From: Sphingobium sp. SYK-6 | GTDB taxonomy: Bacteria; Pseudomonadota; Alphaproteobacteria; Sphingomonadales; Sphingomonadaceae | Direction: 5' to 3' | Assembly: GCF_000283515.1 (NCBI RefSeq) | Contig: NC_015976.1 | Coordinates: 2,202,501 to 2,266,500 of the forward strand | Length of the DNA: 64,000 nt | In this document: piece by piece, positions 51,543 to 62,557 of the stretch | Layout of the letters: each line of letters opens with the position of its first letter | How positions within the stretch are numbered: the stretch's first letter is position 1 | The notes under the pieces: model-generated | Seen by the model: only the letters and a program-made list of their open reading frames with translations | What the model was told of the DNA's origin: nothing | Database searches by the model: none | Translations under genes and position numbers: made by a program

Positions 51543-53042
51543 TTAACCCAGCGCTTTCCTCAGCAGCTCGTTCACCACCTGGGGATTGGCCTTGCCTTGC
51601 ATGGCCTTCATCGTCTGCCCGACGAAGAAGCCGAAGAGCGCTTCCTTGCCGCCCTTGTACTGCTCGACCTTGTCGGCATTCTCGGCAAGGATCTTCGCCA
51701 CCGCCGCTTCGATCGCGCCGGTATCGCTCGTCTGCTTGAGGCCTTTGTCCTCCACGATTCTTGCGGGCGCATCACCGGTTTCAAGCATGATCTCGAAGAC
51801 CTGCTTGGCTATGCTGCCCGAAATCGTGCCATCCGCGACGAGCGCCAGCAGCTCGGCGCCCCGCTCCGGACTCACCGGACTCTCCTCAAGCGTCTTGCCG
51901 AGCCGGTTGAGGGCGCCATAGAGTTCAGAGAGCAGCCAGTTTGCGCTCGCGCGCGCCACCTCGCCCTCGCTCTTCTTCTGGATGCGCGCGCTCTCGGCCA
52001 GCAGCGCCTCGAACCAGCGGGCCGTTTCCGCCTCCGCCGTCAGCACCTGCGCGTTATAATCCGATAGCCCCAGGCCTTCGACATAACGCTTGCGCTTGGC
52101 GTCCGGCAGCTCCGGCAGCGAGTGACGGCAATCCTCCACGAACGCTTCATCCAGTTCCAGCGGCAGCAGGTCCGGATCCGGGAAATAGCGATAATCGTGG
52201 GCATCTTCCTTCGAGCGCATGGACCGCGTCGTGCCGCTGTCCGGATTGAATAGCCGCGTCTCCTGCACGATTCGTCCGCCGCCCTCCAGCACATCGACCT
52301 GGCGCTGCGCCTCATATTCGATCGCCTGCATCACGAAGCGCACCGAATTGACGTTCTTGGTCTCCGTACGCGTGCCGAACTCATCGCCCGGCTTGCGCAC
52401 GGAGACGTTCACGTCGGCCCGCATCGAGCCTTCCTCCATGTTGCCATCGCACGAGCCGACATAGCGCAGGATAGCGCGCAATTTGCGCAGATAAGCGCCG
52501 GCCTCGGCGGGCGAGCGCATGTCCGGCCGCGAAACGATTTCCATCAGTGCGACGCCCGAGCGATTGAGATCGACATAGGAGCGCGTCGGGTGCTGGTCGT
52601 GCATCAGCTTACCCGCGTCCTGCTCGACATGGATGCGCTCGATGCCGATATCCTTGTCGGCCGCGATGCCGGCTTTCTCATCCGCCTCAATGGTCAGCTT
52701 CCCCTCGCCCACCAGCGGGTGATAGAGCTGGCTGATCTGGTAGCCCTGCGGGAGGTCCGCGTAGAAATAGTTCTTCCGGTCGAAGCGGGACCAGCGGTTG
52801 ATCTGCGCATCAAGCGCCAGGCCCGTGCGCACCGCCTGCCGGATGCACTCGCGGTTCGGCACGGGAAGCATGCCGGGCATCGCGGCGTCCACGAGGCTGA
52901 CCTGCGTGTTCGGCTCCGCACCGAAAGCCGTCGCCGCGCCCGAAAAGAGCTTCGCCTGACTGACCACCTGGGCATGGACTTCAAGGCCGATGACGACCTC
53001 CCATTCCCCGGTAGCGCCCTGAATGCGATAGTCCTTGCTCAC
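51543..53042 (-). CDS. gatB: Aspartyl/glutamyl-tRNA(Asn/Gln) amidotransferase subunit B
   Basis: 499 residues from GTG 53042; the frame beyond is not homologous. [12 protein letters not shown], the [14 protein letters not shown] segment, [30 protein letters not shown] and the C-terminal YqeY-like tail ([19 protein letters not shown]) match GatB. It acts with GatA and GatC to amidate Glu-tRNA-Gln and/or Asp-tRNA-Asn. It is separated from gatCA by the divergent fusion gene at 53125. Confidence 0.97.
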   Translation of the reverse strand: MSKDYRIQGATGEWEVVIGLEVHAQVVSQAKLFSGAATAFGAEPNTQVSLVDAAMPGMLPVPNRECIRQAVRTGLALDAQINRWSRFDRKNYFYADLPQGYQISQLYHPLVGEGKLTIEADEKAGIAADKDIGIERIHVEQDAGKLMHDQHPTRSYVDLNRSGVALMEIVSRPDMRSPAEAGAYLRKLRAILRYVGSCDGNMEEGSMRADVNVSVRKPGDEFGTRTETKNVNSVRFVMQAIEYEAQRQVDVLEGGGRIVQETRLFNPDSGTTRSMRSKEDAHDYRYFPDPDLLPLELDEAFVEDCRHSLPELPDAKRKRYVEGLGLSDYNAQVLTAEAETARWFEALLAESARIQKKSEGEVARASANWLLSELYGALNRLGKTLEESPVSPERGAELLALVADGTISGSIAKQVFEIMLETGDAPARIVEDKGLKQTSDTGAIEAAVAKILAENADKVEQYKGGKEALFGFFVGQTMKAMQGKANPQVVNELLRKALG

Positions 53043-53124
53043 GTCCGTTTCATCCCTCGATCTTGCGCGGCCCCGAATGGCCTCTCTCCCACGCAATTGC
53101 AATCGTCCTCTCCGGTGTTAGAGG

Positions 53125-55701
53125 ATGTCCGAAGGTGACACAGCCCCCAGGGGGAAATCAGGCCGCATGCATTTCTGGGACCAACTCGACCTGTTCGGCG
53201 ATCGCACGGCGTTAATCGATTCTAATGGGCGGGAATGGTCTTATCGGGAGATCATTGAAGCCGCCGATTCGATGATGGAGGGGTGGACGGGCCGACATCT
53301 CCTGCTGCTGGAGATGGCTAATCGAAGTGATGCCATCATCGCCTATATTGCTGCGCTGCGCGCAGGATGGCCGGTCCTCATCGTCAGTGAAGCCGATGAA
53401 GCCGCAGCCACTCGGATGGTGGAGGTCTTCCGGCCCGCCGTGCGCTGGCGCGCGAAGGACGGATTTGTGGCCACCGAAGTGAACGGGCCGACTACCGACC
53501 TGCATCCCGATCTCGCCGTGCTTCTTTCCACGTCCGGCACGACCGGCAGCACCAAGCTTGTCCGCCTTTCGGCCTGCGCAGTCGATGCCAATGCCCGTTC
53601 GATCGGAGATTATCTGGGACTGAGCCCGGACGAGCGAGCCATAACCACATTGCCTCCCAGCTATTCCTACGGGCTTTCCGTGCTCAATTCGCACTTGGCT
53701 GCGGGCGCGACGCTCGTTCTTAACGATGCCTCTGTGATCGAGGCATCCTTCCGCGATCTTGTCGACCGGCATAGTGCCACCAGTTTCGCCGGAGTACCCT
53801 ATACGTACGAATTACTGGAGCGCTCGGGCTTCCTGAACGCGCTGCCCGCATCCATCCGCACGATGACCCAGGCCGGTGGGCGCATGCCGACAGATCGGGT
53901 GGAGCGCGTCGCTGTCCTCGCGCGGGCTCACGGGGCCCGCTTGTTTGTAATGTATGGCCAGACCGAAGCTACCGCGCGCATGGCATGGCTGCCTCCCGAA
54001 CGCTTGCCGGAACTTGCCGGATGCATCGGGCAAGCAATTCCCGGAGGTCGTTTCGACCTCGTCGATCCCGAAACAGGAGCACCGACCGAAGGCGCCGGAG
54101 AGCTGCTCTATTCAGGCCCCAACGTTATGATGGGGTATGGTGAGGAAACCGGTGATCTCGCGCGCGGACAGGAACTGGAAAGTCTGCGCACTGGCGACCT
54201 TGCCGAGGAGGTGGAGCCGGGCATCTTTCGCATCACAGGACGCAAGAACCGCTTCATCAAGATGTTCGGCCTGCGGCTCTCGCTCGACGAAATCGAGCGT
54301 GAGGCGGCCAGACTCGGCTATCCCATCGCCGCCACTGGCACGGATGAGATTCTTGTCCTCGCCAGCGAACACCCCATGCCTGACAACCGCCTCATCAGCA
54401 GGATCGCGGAGCGCTATCACCTGCCCGAAGCCCAGATGGTTCACTTCCCATATGAACGGTTGCCGCGTCTCGCTTCGGGCAAGGTGGATTATCGCACATT
54501 AACGCAAGCGGCTAAGCGTTCTGCATCTGCTTCGGAAGCCGGGGCGCAGAGCGACCCGCTAGATGCAGTCCGCGCTGTCTTCCGCCGCTCCTTCCCCACC
54601 CGGACGATCGCCGACGACGACAGCTTCCTGAGTCTCGAGGGGGACTCGCTCACCTATATCAATTTCGTGCTGGGCCTCGAAGCGTTGCTCGGGCCGCTTC
54701 CCCAAGACTGGCAGATGCTCACCGTCGCGCAACTCGCGACACTCGCGCAGCCCGGCCTGCAGCCGGAGACGATCGTTACCGTCGAGCCGAATGTCTTCGT
54801 GCGCGCCGCGGCGCCCATCATGGTGGTGTGCTCGCATGCCGGGATCGATGCGCTGAGTGGCGGCGCTGCGCTGCTGATGATTGCGGCGGGGCAGAGTTTC
54901 GGCAAGTTCGGCTATGGTGATCTTGCTGCTGGCCGGCCCGGCAAGGTCCTGCGCAGCTTTCTGCTGAGCGTACTCATCCCCTATTGGCTAATTCTCATCG
55001 GCTATCAGGCCACGCGGGGCGGTTTAAACCTGCCGGACATCCTCCTCATCAACAACTTCGTTCCGCAACGCGGTCCGAAACCATTCGAGACATGGTTCGT
55101 CCAGGCCCTTTTCCAGGCGATATTGCTCGTGATCGCCCTTTCGCTCATTCCTTCTGTCCGCAACCTGCTCCGGCAGCGCCCCTCATCCGCAACGCTGGCC
55201 TTACTGGTCTTTGCCGCCATAATCGGCCTGGTCCATCGCTTCTTCCTGATGGATGTGCTGTCCAACCATGGCGAAGAAATGACCTATGTCTTCTGGCTAT
55301 TCGCGCTCGGCCTTGCCGCGCAATTCGTAGAAACTCCGCGCGCGCGACTGACCGCTCTTGCGCTGGCCTGCATCATGGCGGTGGCTATCTATGGCGATGA
55401 TCGCTCGCGCATGGTGAGTGTGGGACTTGGCGCAATCTTCCTGCTTTGGAACCGCCGCATTCCAGTACCGCGTCTGCTGCTGCCGGTACTGACGCTCATC
55501 GGTTCGGCAAGCCTGTTCATTTACATGATGCATGGACGAGCGCCGGTACACAGCATGACCGCCGACTGGCCGATCGATATCATCCGAATAGGCAGCGGTG
55601 TCCTGCTCGGCGTCGCGGCCTATCTAGCCTACGACTGGGTCGCGTTGCGCGTGCGCCGCATTCTAAGCGAAAGGCGCGGCCCTCGGATGCGTCCTTCCTA
55701 A
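53125..55701 (+). CDS. Adenylation / acyl carrier / membrane acyltransferase fusion protein
   Basis: 858 residues in three parts. Residues 15-460: AMP-forming ligase, with STSGTTGSTK at 135-144, the VMYGQTEATARM motif, the ribose-binding Asp358 in RTGDLAEE, GRKNRFIKMFGLRLSLDEIE and catalytic Lys453 in SGKVDY. Residues 470-545: carrier domain with the phosphopantetheine Ser508 in LEGDSLTYI. Residues 560-855: multi-pass acyltransferase-3-like domain with a His in CSHAGIDALSGG and about ten hydrophobic segments. It would activate an acid, load it on the carrier and acylate an envelope acceptor. TTA Leu codons (for example 53211, 53812) suggest acquisition. No signal peptide. Confidence 0.88.
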   Translation: MSEGDTAPRGKSGRMHFWDQLDLFGDRTALIDSNGREWSYREIIEAADSMMEGWTGRHLLLLEMANRSDAIIAYIAALRAGWPVLIVSEADEAAATRMVEVFRPAVRWRAKDGFVATEVNGPTTDLHPDLAVLLSTSGTTGSTKLVRLSACAVDANARSIGDYLGLSPDERAITTLPPSYSYGLSVLNSHLAAGATLVLNDASVIEASFRDLVDRHSATSFAGVPYTYELLERSGFLNALPASIRTMTQAGGRMPTDRVERVAVLARAHGARLFVMYGQTEATARMAWLPPERLPELAGCIGQAIPGGRFDLVDPETGAPTEGAGELLYSGPNVMMGYGEETGDLARGQELESLRTGDLAEEVEPGIFRITGRKNRFIKMFGLRLSLDEIEREAARLGYPIAATGTDEILVLASEHPMPDNRLISRIAERYHLPEAQMVHFPYERLPRLASGKVDYRTLTQAAKRSASASEAGAQSDPLDAVRAVFRRSFPTRTIADDDSFLSLEGDSLTYINFVLGLEALLGPLPQDWQMLTVAQLATLAQPGLQPETIVTVEPNVFVRAAAPIMVVCSHAGIDALSGGAALLMIAAGQSFGKFGYGDLAAGRPGKVLRSFLLSVLIPYWLILIGYQATRGGLNLPDILLINNFVPQRGPKPFETWFVQALFQAILLVIALSLIPSVRNLLRQRPSSATLALLVFAAIIGLVHRFFLMDVLSNHGEEMTYVFWLFALGLAAQFVETPRARLTALALACIMAVAIYGDDRSRMVSVGLGAIFLLWNRRIPVPRLLLPVLTLIGSASLFIYMMHGRAPVHSMTADWPIDIIRIGSGVLLGVAAYLAYDWVALRVRRILSERRGPRMRPS

Positions 55702-55721
55702 ACGTCCTCTTTAGCCGGTTA

Positions 55722-57203
55722 TCACCACCACTTGTCCGGCCGCGCGACGAAGCCGGCGCGCTCTTCGAGCGCCAGCCCCGCATTCAGCACCGCCTGCTCA
55801 TCGAAAGCCGGGCCGATGATCTGGAGGCCAAGCGGCAACCCATCCTTGCTGAGGCCGCCGGGCACGGACATGGCGGGCAGCCCTGCCAGCGATGCCGGCA
55901 CCGCGAACACGTCGTTGAGGTACATCGACAGCGGATCGGCCGTCTTGTCGCCCAGCGCGAAGGCAGCGCTCGGTGCGGTCGGCGCGAGGATGACGTCGCA
56001 GCATTCGAAGGCCTGCGCGAAGTCGCGTGCGATCAGCGCCCGCACCTTCTGGGCCTGCGTATAATAAGCATCGTAGAAGCCTGCCGAGAGCACATAGGTG
56101 CCGATGATGATGCGGCGCTTCACTTCGGGACCGAAGCCGGCGGCGCGGGTCGCGGCGTACATCTCCTGCAGGTTCGCGCCATCGGGCAGTTCGCGCAGGC
56201 CGTAGCGCACGCCATCATACCGCGCGAGGTTGGAGGAGGCTTCCGCCGGCGCAATGATGTAGTAGGCCGGCAGCGCATATTTGCTGTGCGGAAGGGAGAC
56301 CTCGACGATCTCCGCGCCAGCGTCCTTGAGCCAGGCAATGCCATCGTCCCATACCCGCGCAACATCGGCATCAAGACCTTCGACCCGATATTCCTTCGGG
56401 ATACCGACCCTCTTGCCGTTCAGATCGCCGGACAATCCCGCTTCCCACTGGGGCACAGGCAAATCGAGCGATGTCGCGTCCCGCGCATCGAATCCAGCCA
56501 TGTTCTCCAGCATGATGGCGCAATCGCGGACCGTGCGGGCCATCGGCCCGGCCTGATCGAGCGAGCTGGCAAAGGCGATGATGCCCCAGCGCGAGCAGCG
56601 GCCATAAGTGGGCTTGATGCCGGAAATGCCGGTGAAGGCCGCGGGCTGGCGGATCGATCCGCCGGTGTCCGTGCCGGTCGCCGCCGGGCAGAGCCGCGCG
56701 GAAACGGCAGCCGAGCTGCCGCCCGAGGAGCCACCAGGCGCCAGCGGCGCATTGTCGCCGTCGCCGCGCCGCCAGGGTGAGATCACATTGCCGAAATAGC
56801 TCGTCTCGTTGGACGAGCCCATGGCGAACTGATCGAGATTGAGCTTGCCGAGCATGCCCGCGCCCGCATCCCAAAGCTTCTGCGAGACCGCCGATTCATA
56901 GGTCGGCTGGAAGCCTTCCAGCATATGGCTGGCGGCCGTGGTCTGCACGCCCTGCGTGCAGAAAAGATCCTTCATGCCGATGGGAACGCCCGAGAGCGGC
57001 TTCAGCGTGCCTGCCGCGCGATCGCTGTCCGCCTTATCGGCAGCGGCGAGCGCATGATCCGGTGTCTCGACGATGAAGGCGTTCAGGGCCTTGGCAGCAG
57101 CGACATTCGCATTGAACGCCTCGGCAACCTCGCGCGCGGAGAAAGTGCCGGCACGGAAACCGTCACGGATTTCCGCGACGGTGAGATCGGTAAGGTCCGC
57201 CAT
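55722..57203 (-). CDS. gatA: Glutamyl-tRNA(Gln) amidotransferase subunit A
   Basis: 493 residues of the amidase-signature family. [13 protein letters not shown] and the following [14 protein letters not shown] contain the Ser-cis-Ser-Lys triad residues; [10 protein letters not shown] holds the Lys. It releases ammonia from glutamine for tRNA amidation. Its ATG shares one base with the gatC stop. gatC-gatA are adjacent; gatB is 2.7 kb further on the same strand. Confidence 0.97.
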   Translation of the reverse strand: MADLTDLTVAEIRDGFRAGTFSAREVAEAFNANVAAAKALNAFIVETPDHALAAADKADSDRAAGTLKPLSGVPIGMKDLFCTQGVQTTAASHMLEGFQPTYESAVSQKLWDAGAGMLGKLNLDQFAMGSSNETSYFGNVISPWRRGDGDNAPLAPGGSSGGSSAAVSARLCPAATGTDTGGSIRQPAAFTGISGIKPTYGRCSRWGIIAFASSLDQAGPMARTVRDCAIMLENMAGFDARDATSLDLPVPQWEAGLSGDLNGKRVGIPKEYRVEGLDADVARVWDDGIAWLKDAGAEIVEVSLPHSKYALPAYYIIAPAEASSNLARYDGVRYGLRELPDGANLQEMYAATRAAGFGPEVKRRIIIGTYVLSAGFYDAYYTQAQKVRALIARDFAQAFECCDVILAPTAPSAAFALGDKTADPLSMYLNDVFAVPASLAGLPAMSVPGGLSKDGLPLGLQIIGPAFDEQAVLNAGLALEERAGFVARPDKWW

Positions 57204-57490
57204 TATTCGATCACCTTGGGAACGGCGAAGAAGCCGTGCTCGGCCTGCGGCGCGTTGGCCAGCACCTTGTCGCGCACATTGCCATCGCTCACGACATCGT
57301 CGCGCAGGCGCAGCGTGTTGGGGATGACGGCCGTCATCGGCTCGACGCCGGTCACGTCCACTTCACCCAGCTGCTCCACCCAGTGGAGGATGCCATTGAG
57401 TTCAGGCACCAGCGCCTCGGCCTCGTCCTCGCTCACGGCGAGCCGCGCCAGGCTGGCGATCTTCTTCACGGTTGTCAGGTCAACGCTCAT
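57203..57490 (-). CDS. gatC: Glutamyl-tRNA(Gln) amidotransferase subunit C
   Basis: 95 residues, the expected size. [18 protein letters not shown], the [22 protein letters not shown] centre and the [20 protein letters not shown] end are characteristic. It wraps around GatA and stabilises the GatAB complex. Stop and gatA start overlap by one base. Confidence 0.97.
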   Translation of the reverse strand: MSVDLTTVKKIASLARLAVSEDEAEALVPELNGILHWVEQLGEVDVTGVEPMTAVIPNTLRLRDDVVSDGNVRDKVLANAPQAEHGFFAVPKVIE

Positions 57491-57521
57491 GCCGGCGCGC
57501 TAGCACCGCGCCCGGCGGTCA

Positions 57522-59321
57522 TCAAGGCGCATCAGGCTTGCCGGGCACATTGCCCGCCATCGGCAGCGTTTCGCCCACCGCCTCGCCGCCGATGAAGAGC
57601 TGCCGTCGCACGATGGGACGAATGACGACATCGCCGGTGCGGATGCGCGCCGCCATGGCCTGCGCGACATCGCCTTCCGCCAGATACTGGCTCGCGTCCG
57701 ACCAGACACCGTCCACGGTCCAGATGAGGCGCACCGATGGCGTGCATCCCGCGCACGACCGGGCGGGATAAGCGACCACAACCGCGAAGTCCTCGCCCGG
57801 CACATGATGCAGCAGGCAGTCGCCGACGTCGCCACAAGCATCGAACCGCACCAGCCTTGCGCGCAGCCCTTCGTCGAGTGGCACCGGAGCGGGGAGAATG
57901 GTCAGCCGTTCGTCAAGGGCATGGCCTGCCCGCGCCGCACGTTCGGCGGGCCCCTCCCGCCATGGGTCGGTCAGCTTGCGCGTTTCGTCGGCGAGGCTGC
58001 GGACGGTCTCGTTGGAGGATCCCGTAGCCAGCTTTTCGATAGCGGCGCGTCCCGGCCGCCCGAACCGGAACCAGAGCGCCCGGTAATCGAAATCCTCGGG
58101 GGAAACGCGCCCGTCCGCGAGGCGGGCAAGCTGGTGGCTGGTCGCGATCCGGTCGAAACCCAGCAAGGGCGTGGAGAGCAGCAGGCCGAGTCCGGCGAGC
58201 AGGAAAACGAGATGCAGGTTGGTGCGCCGCAGCCGCGCGAACCATCCGCGCGCACCCAGGATCGCGACAGCATAGGCAATGGCGGCCACGCTCGCCACGA
58301 TGATGAAGGTGAGCGCCCAGAGCCGATCGGGAGTGAGGCCGTGCTGGTGGATGCGCAGGCCCGAAGAGAAGGCGGCGATGCCGACCATCGGCAGAAGGAA
58401 GAGCCCGAGCGCGGCGGCACTGGCACTGAGCACCACGGACCGCGATTCGTCCTCGGAGGCATCGCCGACCACAGCATTCACCAGGAACAAGGCCAGCATC
58501 GCTCCCGTCAGCATGATTGGAGTCGTGCCGCCCGTCTCCCAGAGTGGCGCGAGGCCAGTGAACGGCAGCGCGCCGAGGAACAGGAAGATGCCCACCGCCA
58601 ATACGGGCGCAAGCACGCGCAGGACCAGCATCGTGACCCGCCGCAGCGCGGCGATGATCGGTCCGCGATCGCGCAGCAGGCCCAGCGCCGCCCCGAACCC
58701 TGCGCCGACCAGCGCGGCAATGAAAGCCGATTCGCGTAGCAGGTCACGCAGGAAACCAAGCCTCACCAGCCAGAACATCTCCGCCAGCAGATGCGCGATG
58801 CCGAATACCAGCGCCGTGAACAGCGCGCTGGCCGCCAGAAGCAGCGCGTTGGACCACAGATGGCCGTGCACTGCCGGATAGCGGAGTGCGCCCAGCCGCT
58901 CGCGCAGCCCCGCGAACGAGCGAGACGGGACAGTCGCTCCATGCCCGTCCTGCATCGCCTGGAACAGAACGAGCATTAAGGCCGATGCCAGCAGTCCGCA
59001 CGTAAGATACCAGTCGGGGCCGAGGCGCGCCTCGCCGGGCATGCCGCTCCACAGGAACGTTCCGGCGGCGATCACACCCGCAACCAGAGCGGCGGAAACG
59101 GCGAAGGCAAGCCGCCCTCGCTCCCAGATCAGCCCGAAGGCCACACCGCCCACGCCCAACAGGAAGCCGAGCCCGGGCGCCAGCCGGTCCCGCCAGGCCG
59201 GATCACTGCCCAGGCGCGTGTCGATCTGCTGGATCGCAAGGGCCAGGAGCGCGCCGAGCGCCGCCAGCACCCAGGTTCGCAAGGGCCATCCCTTGTCCGG
59301 AGTCGATGCATCCTCAGCCAT
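57522..59321 (-). CDS. DUF4153-type multi-pass membrane protein
   Basis: 599 residues from ATG 59321, preceded by GGAAGGAG; a frame to 59345 lacks such a site. About twelve hydrophobic segments occur in residues 15-400, then a soluble C-terminal part beginning near FDYRALWFRFGRPGRAAIEKL and containing RFDACGDVGDCLLH and CAGCTP Cys pairs. The layout matches the DUF4153 family of uncharacterised inner-membrane proteins. It lies 31 bp upstream of nothing obvious and downstream of gatC in the opposite reading sense of the next gene (divergent from 59476). Confidence 0.8.
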   Translation of the reverse strand: MAEDASTPDKGWPLRTWVLAALGALLALAIQQIDTRLGSDPAWRDRLAPGLGFLLGVGGVAFGLIWERGRLAFAVSAALVAGVIAAGTFLWSGMPGEARLGPDWYLTCGLLASALMLVLFQAMQDGHGATVPSRSFAGLRERLGALRYPAVHGHLWSNALLLAASALFTALVFGIAHLLAEMFWLVRLGFLRDLLRESAFIAALVGAGFGAALGLLRDRGPIIAALRRVTMLVLRVLAPVLAVGIFLFLGALPFTGLAPLWETGGTTPIMLTGAMLALFLVNAVVGDASEDESRSVVLSASAAALGLFLLPMVGIAAFSSGLRIHQHGLTPDRLWALTFIIVASVAAIAYAVAILGARGWFARLRRTNLHLVFLLAGLGLLLSTPLLGFDRIATSHQLARLADGRVSPEDFDYRALWFRFGRPGRAAIEKLATGSSNETVRSLADETRKLTDPWREGPAERAARAGHALDERLTILPAPVPLDEGLRARLVRFDACGDVGDCLLHHVPGEDFAVVVAYPARSCAGCTPSVRLIWTVDGVWSDASQYLAEGDVAQAMAARIRTGDVVIRPIVRRQLFIGGEAVGETLPMAGNVPGKPDAP

Positions 59322-59475
59322 CTGCGCCCCTCTCCTTCCGCTCATGCCATCTGTACGGCGCGTCCGCGCGGGAGAGGCCTAACAGGTTCGCGCAGCAACA
59401 CAATCGGCGCTCGCTTGCCTCATAGCGCGGGTGCAGGCATGACCAGCATATTCCCAATGACGGAGTCGTGCCCGC

Positions 59476-60600
59476 TTGGCCCGCAAGTTCCTGTATGTCG
59501 TCGCGTTCCTCACCGCCCTGGCGATCGCCGCGATGATAGCCTTCTCCTTCTTCGGCCCGAAGCTGATGCAGAGCGCCATGGTGCCGCGCGGCGGCTTCGT
59601 CGAGCCCGCACCTCTCCCGCCAGGCTTCTATGACCGGGCGGAAGGCTGGATCAGCCGTCCGGGCAACCGGCGCGACGATCCGGCCCGCTGGCAGCCCGCG
59701 ACGCTCAAGATGCCCCCTGCCGCGCCCGATGTCGTGAAAGCAGCGGTCTTCTTCGTTCACCCGACGAGTTCGTTCGAGACGACGCGCTGGAACACGCCGG
59801 TCAACGATCCTGTCTCATCGGCACAGGCGGAGCGCTTCGTGCGCCTGCAGGCCAGCGCCTTCGCGCCCTCGGGCGAGGTCTGGGTGCCACGCTACCGACA
59901 GGCCGTATTCGGTGCCTTCCTCACCGAGAAGGCCGATGCGGCCCTCGCCATGGAGCGCGCTTATGTGGACGTCCGGGCGGCCTTCGCGGCGTTCCTGGCT
60001 GCCAATCCGGAAGGGCCGGTCATTCTCGCCGGCCACAGCCAGGGCAGCCGCCACCTGCTGCGGTTGCTGAACGATCATCGCGCGGACGCAGCACTGCGCG
60101 CGCGGCTCGTGGCGGCCTATGTGGTCGGCTGGCCGGTCTCCGTGGAGCATGACCTGCCCGCGCTGGGGTTGCCGGGCTGCGACGGGCCTGAGCGGACCGG
60201 CTGCATGCTGAGCTGGCAGAGCTTCGCCCAGCCGGCGGACCTGTCGGGAGTCGAGGCCGTGTTCGATCGGGAGCGCGGATTCGACGGCGTCTCGCGCAAG
60301 GGCTCGGCCATGCTGTGCACCAACCCGCTGAACGGCGGCGCTGCTCCGGATGCACCGGCCGATGCCAATCTCGGATCGCTCATGGGCGATGGCAACGCCG
60401 CCAGCACCCAGCTGATGCCACCCGGCGGCGTGGGCGCGCGGTGCGAGGGGCGCGGTTTCCTGATCCTCGACAGCGCGCCGAAGATGGGCAGCTTCGTGCT
60501 GCCGGGCAACAATTACCACGTCTATGATTATCAGCTCTTCTGGGCGAATGTCCGCGCGGATGCGATGCGGCGGCTGGCGGCATGGCAAGCGACGCGCTGA
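59476..60600 (+). CDS. DUF3089-family alpha/beta-hydrolase-like protein
   Basis: 374 residues from TTG 59476. An N-terminal hydrophobic stretch ([22 protein letters not shown]) is a signal anchor. The body has the DUF3089 features [28 protein letters not shown] and the nucleophile elbow [15 protein letters not shown], ending [15 protein letters not shown]. It is probably a periplasmic or membrane-attached esterase-like protein; the activity is unknown. It overlaps ruvX by 19 bp. Confidence 0.88.
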   Translation: MARKFLYVVAFLTALAIAAMIAFSFFGPKLMQSAMVPRGGFVEPAPLPPGFYDRAEGWISRPGNRRDDPARWQPATLKMPPAAPDVVKAAVFFVHPTSSFETTRWNTPVNDPVSSAQAERFVRLQASAFAPSGEVWVPRYRQAVFGAFLTEKADAALAMERAYVDVRAAFAAFLAANPEGPVILAGHSQGSRHLLRLLNDHRADAALRARLVAAYVVGWPVSVEHDLPALGLPGCDGPERTGCMLSWQSFAQPADLSGVEAVFDRERGFDGVSRKGSAMLCTNPLNGGAAPDAPADANLGSLMGDGNAASTQLMPPGGVGARCEGRGFLILDSAPKMGSFVLPGNNYHVYDYQLFWANVRADAMRRLAAWQATR

Positions 60601-61058
60601 TCACCACCGACAAGGCGGTCTTCCTTGCCGCGCTGCCGAATGGCGGGCGCCTGCTGGGGCTTGATCTGGGCACTCAGACCATCGGCCTCGCCCTGTGCGA
60701 TGCCGGCTGGAGCATTGCCAGCCCGGCGCACACCCACAAGCGCGGCAAGTTCACGGCGGACAAGGCCGTGCTTGCCGCATTCGTGGCGCAGCAGTCGGTC
60801 AAGGGGCTCGTCATCGGGCTGCCCCTCAACATGGACGGCAGCGAAAGCCCCCGCAGCCAGGCCGCGCGTGCCTTTGCCCGCAACATCGCGGTACTGGGCC
60901 TGCCCATCCTCCTGTGGGACGAGCGCTGGTCCACCGTCGCAGCCGAGCGCGCCATGATCGCGCAGGACATGAGCCGCGCACGCCGCGCGGAGAAGATCGA
61001 CGCGCATGCCGCCGCACTGATCCTGCAGGGCGCCATCGACGGGTTAAGCTACGCCTAG
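60582..61058 (+). CDS. ruvX: Putative Holliday junction resolvase YqgF/RuvX
   Basis: 158 residues. [17 protein letters not shown] is the N-terminal acidic motif of the RNase-H-like YqgF fold, followed by [30 protein letters not shown] and the late acidic [13 protein letters not shown]. YqgF processes rRNA precursors and can resolve junctions. Its start lies inside the DUF3089 gene end. Confidence 0.93.
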   Translation: MASDALITTDKAVFLAALPNGGRLLGLDLGTQTIGLALCDAGWSIASPAHTHKRGKFTADKAVLAAFVAQQSVKGLVIGLPLNMDGSESPRSQAARAFARNIAVLGLPILLWDERWSTVAAERAMIAQDMSRARRAEKIDAHAAALILQGAIDGLSYA

Positions 61059-61093
61059 CGGGATTGGCGTTCGGCAACCCTGAATAACCCGGA

Positions 61094-61134
61094 CGCCGGG
61101 AATCGCCCTGTCTCGGGCAGGGCGATTCCCGGCG
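61094..61134. terminator. Strong hairpin after ruvX
   Basis: CGCCGGGAATCGCCCTG (61094-61110) pairs perfectly with 61118-61134 around the 7-base loop TCTCGGG. A 17-bp GC-rich stem 35 bp after the ruvX stop is probably a transcript end, though no U-run follows. Confidence 0.6.
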
Positions 61135-61263
61135 AAACGGCGATATCGGCTCGTCCCGATGCACCTCTTGCAATGTGCGGACTCCCTGGTCGTGAGTCTT
61201 CATGCCTTGCCGCACACAGCATCTCTGTTTCCACCCGATCCGAAAATGCTAAGGGCAGCCAGC

Positions 61264-61536
61264 ATGCCCACCACCGCTCTCTGGCTCTACATCGCCGCCA
61301 TCAATCTCGTGACGCTCGCTACCTTCCGCTTCGACAAGGCGCGGGCGGTTGCCGGGATGCGGCGGGTGCCCGAGCGCGACCTGCTGCTGCTTGTCGCGCT
61401 GGGCGGCACGATCGGCGGCTGGGCGGGGATGCGTCTGTTTCGCCACAAGACGCGCAAGACCAGCTTCTCGGCTGCCTTCTTCATGATCGCCGTGGCGCAG
61501 GCGATCATCCTCATGCTGATCGACATGCGCCCTTGA
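61264..61536 (+). CDS. DUF1294-type small membrane protein
   Basis: 90 residues from ATG 61264; the frame upstream to 61159 is not homologous. Three hydrophobic segments ([52 protein letters not shown]) and the FDKARA and RHKTRKTSF motifs are typical of DUF1294 proteins. In longer homologues this domain is fused to a cold-shock domain, which is absent here. Function unknown. Confidence 0.88.
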   Translation: MPTTALWLYIAAINLVTLATFRFDKARAVAGMRRVPERDLLLLVALGGTIGGWAGMRLFRHKTRKTSFSAAFFMIAVAQAIILMLIDMRP

Positions 61537-61570
61537 GTCCGGCCTTTCCCCTCTCTATCGGGGGGCTTTG

Positions 61571-62557
61571 ATGACAGTGTCACCCTCCCCCTCCACCGGC
61601 CTTGTCGGGCGGGCCAGTTTCCCGCACCGGCATCTCCTGGGAATCGCCAGCCTGGCGCCCCATGAAATCCGCTTCCTGCTTGACGAAGCCGAGCATTGGG
61701 CAGCGCTCAATCGGGCGGATACGCGCAAGCTTGATGGCCGGCTTGCCGGACTCACGCAGATGAACGCCTTCTTCGAGGCCAGCACGCGCACGCTGCTTTC
61801 CTTCGAGGTGGCGGGCAAGCGGCTCGGTGCCGACGTGGTGAACATGCATGCCGCCCAGTCCAGCGTGAAGAAGGGCGAAACGCTGATCGACACCGCCGTG
61901 ACGCTGAACTCCATGCGCGCCGGCGTCATGGTGATCCGCCACATGAGTTCTGGCGCCGTGCAACTCATTGCGGACAAGGTGGACTGCCCGGTGCTCAATG
62001 CCGGAGACGGACGGCACGAGCACCCGACGCAGGCCCTGCTCGACGCGCTGACCATCCGTCGGCACAAGGGCAGCTTCGAGGGACTGATCGTCACCATCTG
62101 CGGCGACATCCTGCACAGCCGGGTCGCACGCTCGAACATGCTCTGCCTGACCGCGCTGGGCGCGCAGGTGCGCATCTGCGCGCCGCCCACGCTGATGCCG
62201 CCGGGGATCGAGCGCTACCGGGTGACGCCGTTCACCGATTTCGACGCCGCCCTTGAAGGCGCGGACGTGGCCATGGCCCTGCGCGTCCAGAACGAGCGGA
62301 TGGATGGCGGCTTCATTCCCTCGTCCCGCGAGTTCCATATGCTTTACGGCCTCACGCCCGAGCGACTGAAACGCGCCAAGCCCGATGTGCTCGTCATGCA
62401 TCCGGGGCCCATGAACCGCGGCGTGGAGATCACCAGCGGGGTCGCGGACGGCGCGCATTCCGCCATCACCGAGCAGGTGGAAATGGGCGTGGCCGTGCGC
62501 ATGGCCTGTCTCGACGTCCTGACACGCAGCGCGAGGGGAGTAGCGGGATGGGCCTGA
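61571..62557 (+). CDS. pyrB: Aspartate carbamoyltransferase catalytic subunit
   Basis: 328 residues from ATG 61571 (a TTG at 61568 is adjacent). Carbamoyl-phosphate motif [30 protein letters not shown], the aspartate-site RVQNERM and [11 protein letters not shown] are all intact. It makes N-carbamoyl-aspartate in pyrimidine synthesis. No pyrI regulatory gene follows; the coupled downstream gene is a PyrC-like protein, as in class A Pseudomonas-type ATCase. Confidence 0.97.
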   Translation: MTVSPSPSTGLVGRASFPHRHLLGIASLAPHEIRFLLDEAEHWAALNRADTRKLDGRLAGLTQMNAFFEASTRTLLSFEVAGKRLGADVVNMHAAQSSVKKGETLIDTAVTLNSMRAGVMVIRHMSSGAVQLIADKVDCPVLNAGDGRHEHPTQALLDALTIRRHKGSFEGLIVTICGDILHSRVARSNMLCLTALGAQVRICAPPTLMPPGIERYRVTPFTDFDAALEGADVAMALRVQNERMDGGFIPSSREFHMLYGLTPERLKRAKPDVLVMHPGPMNRGVEITSGVADGAHSAITEQVEMGVAVRMACLDVLTRSARGVAGWA

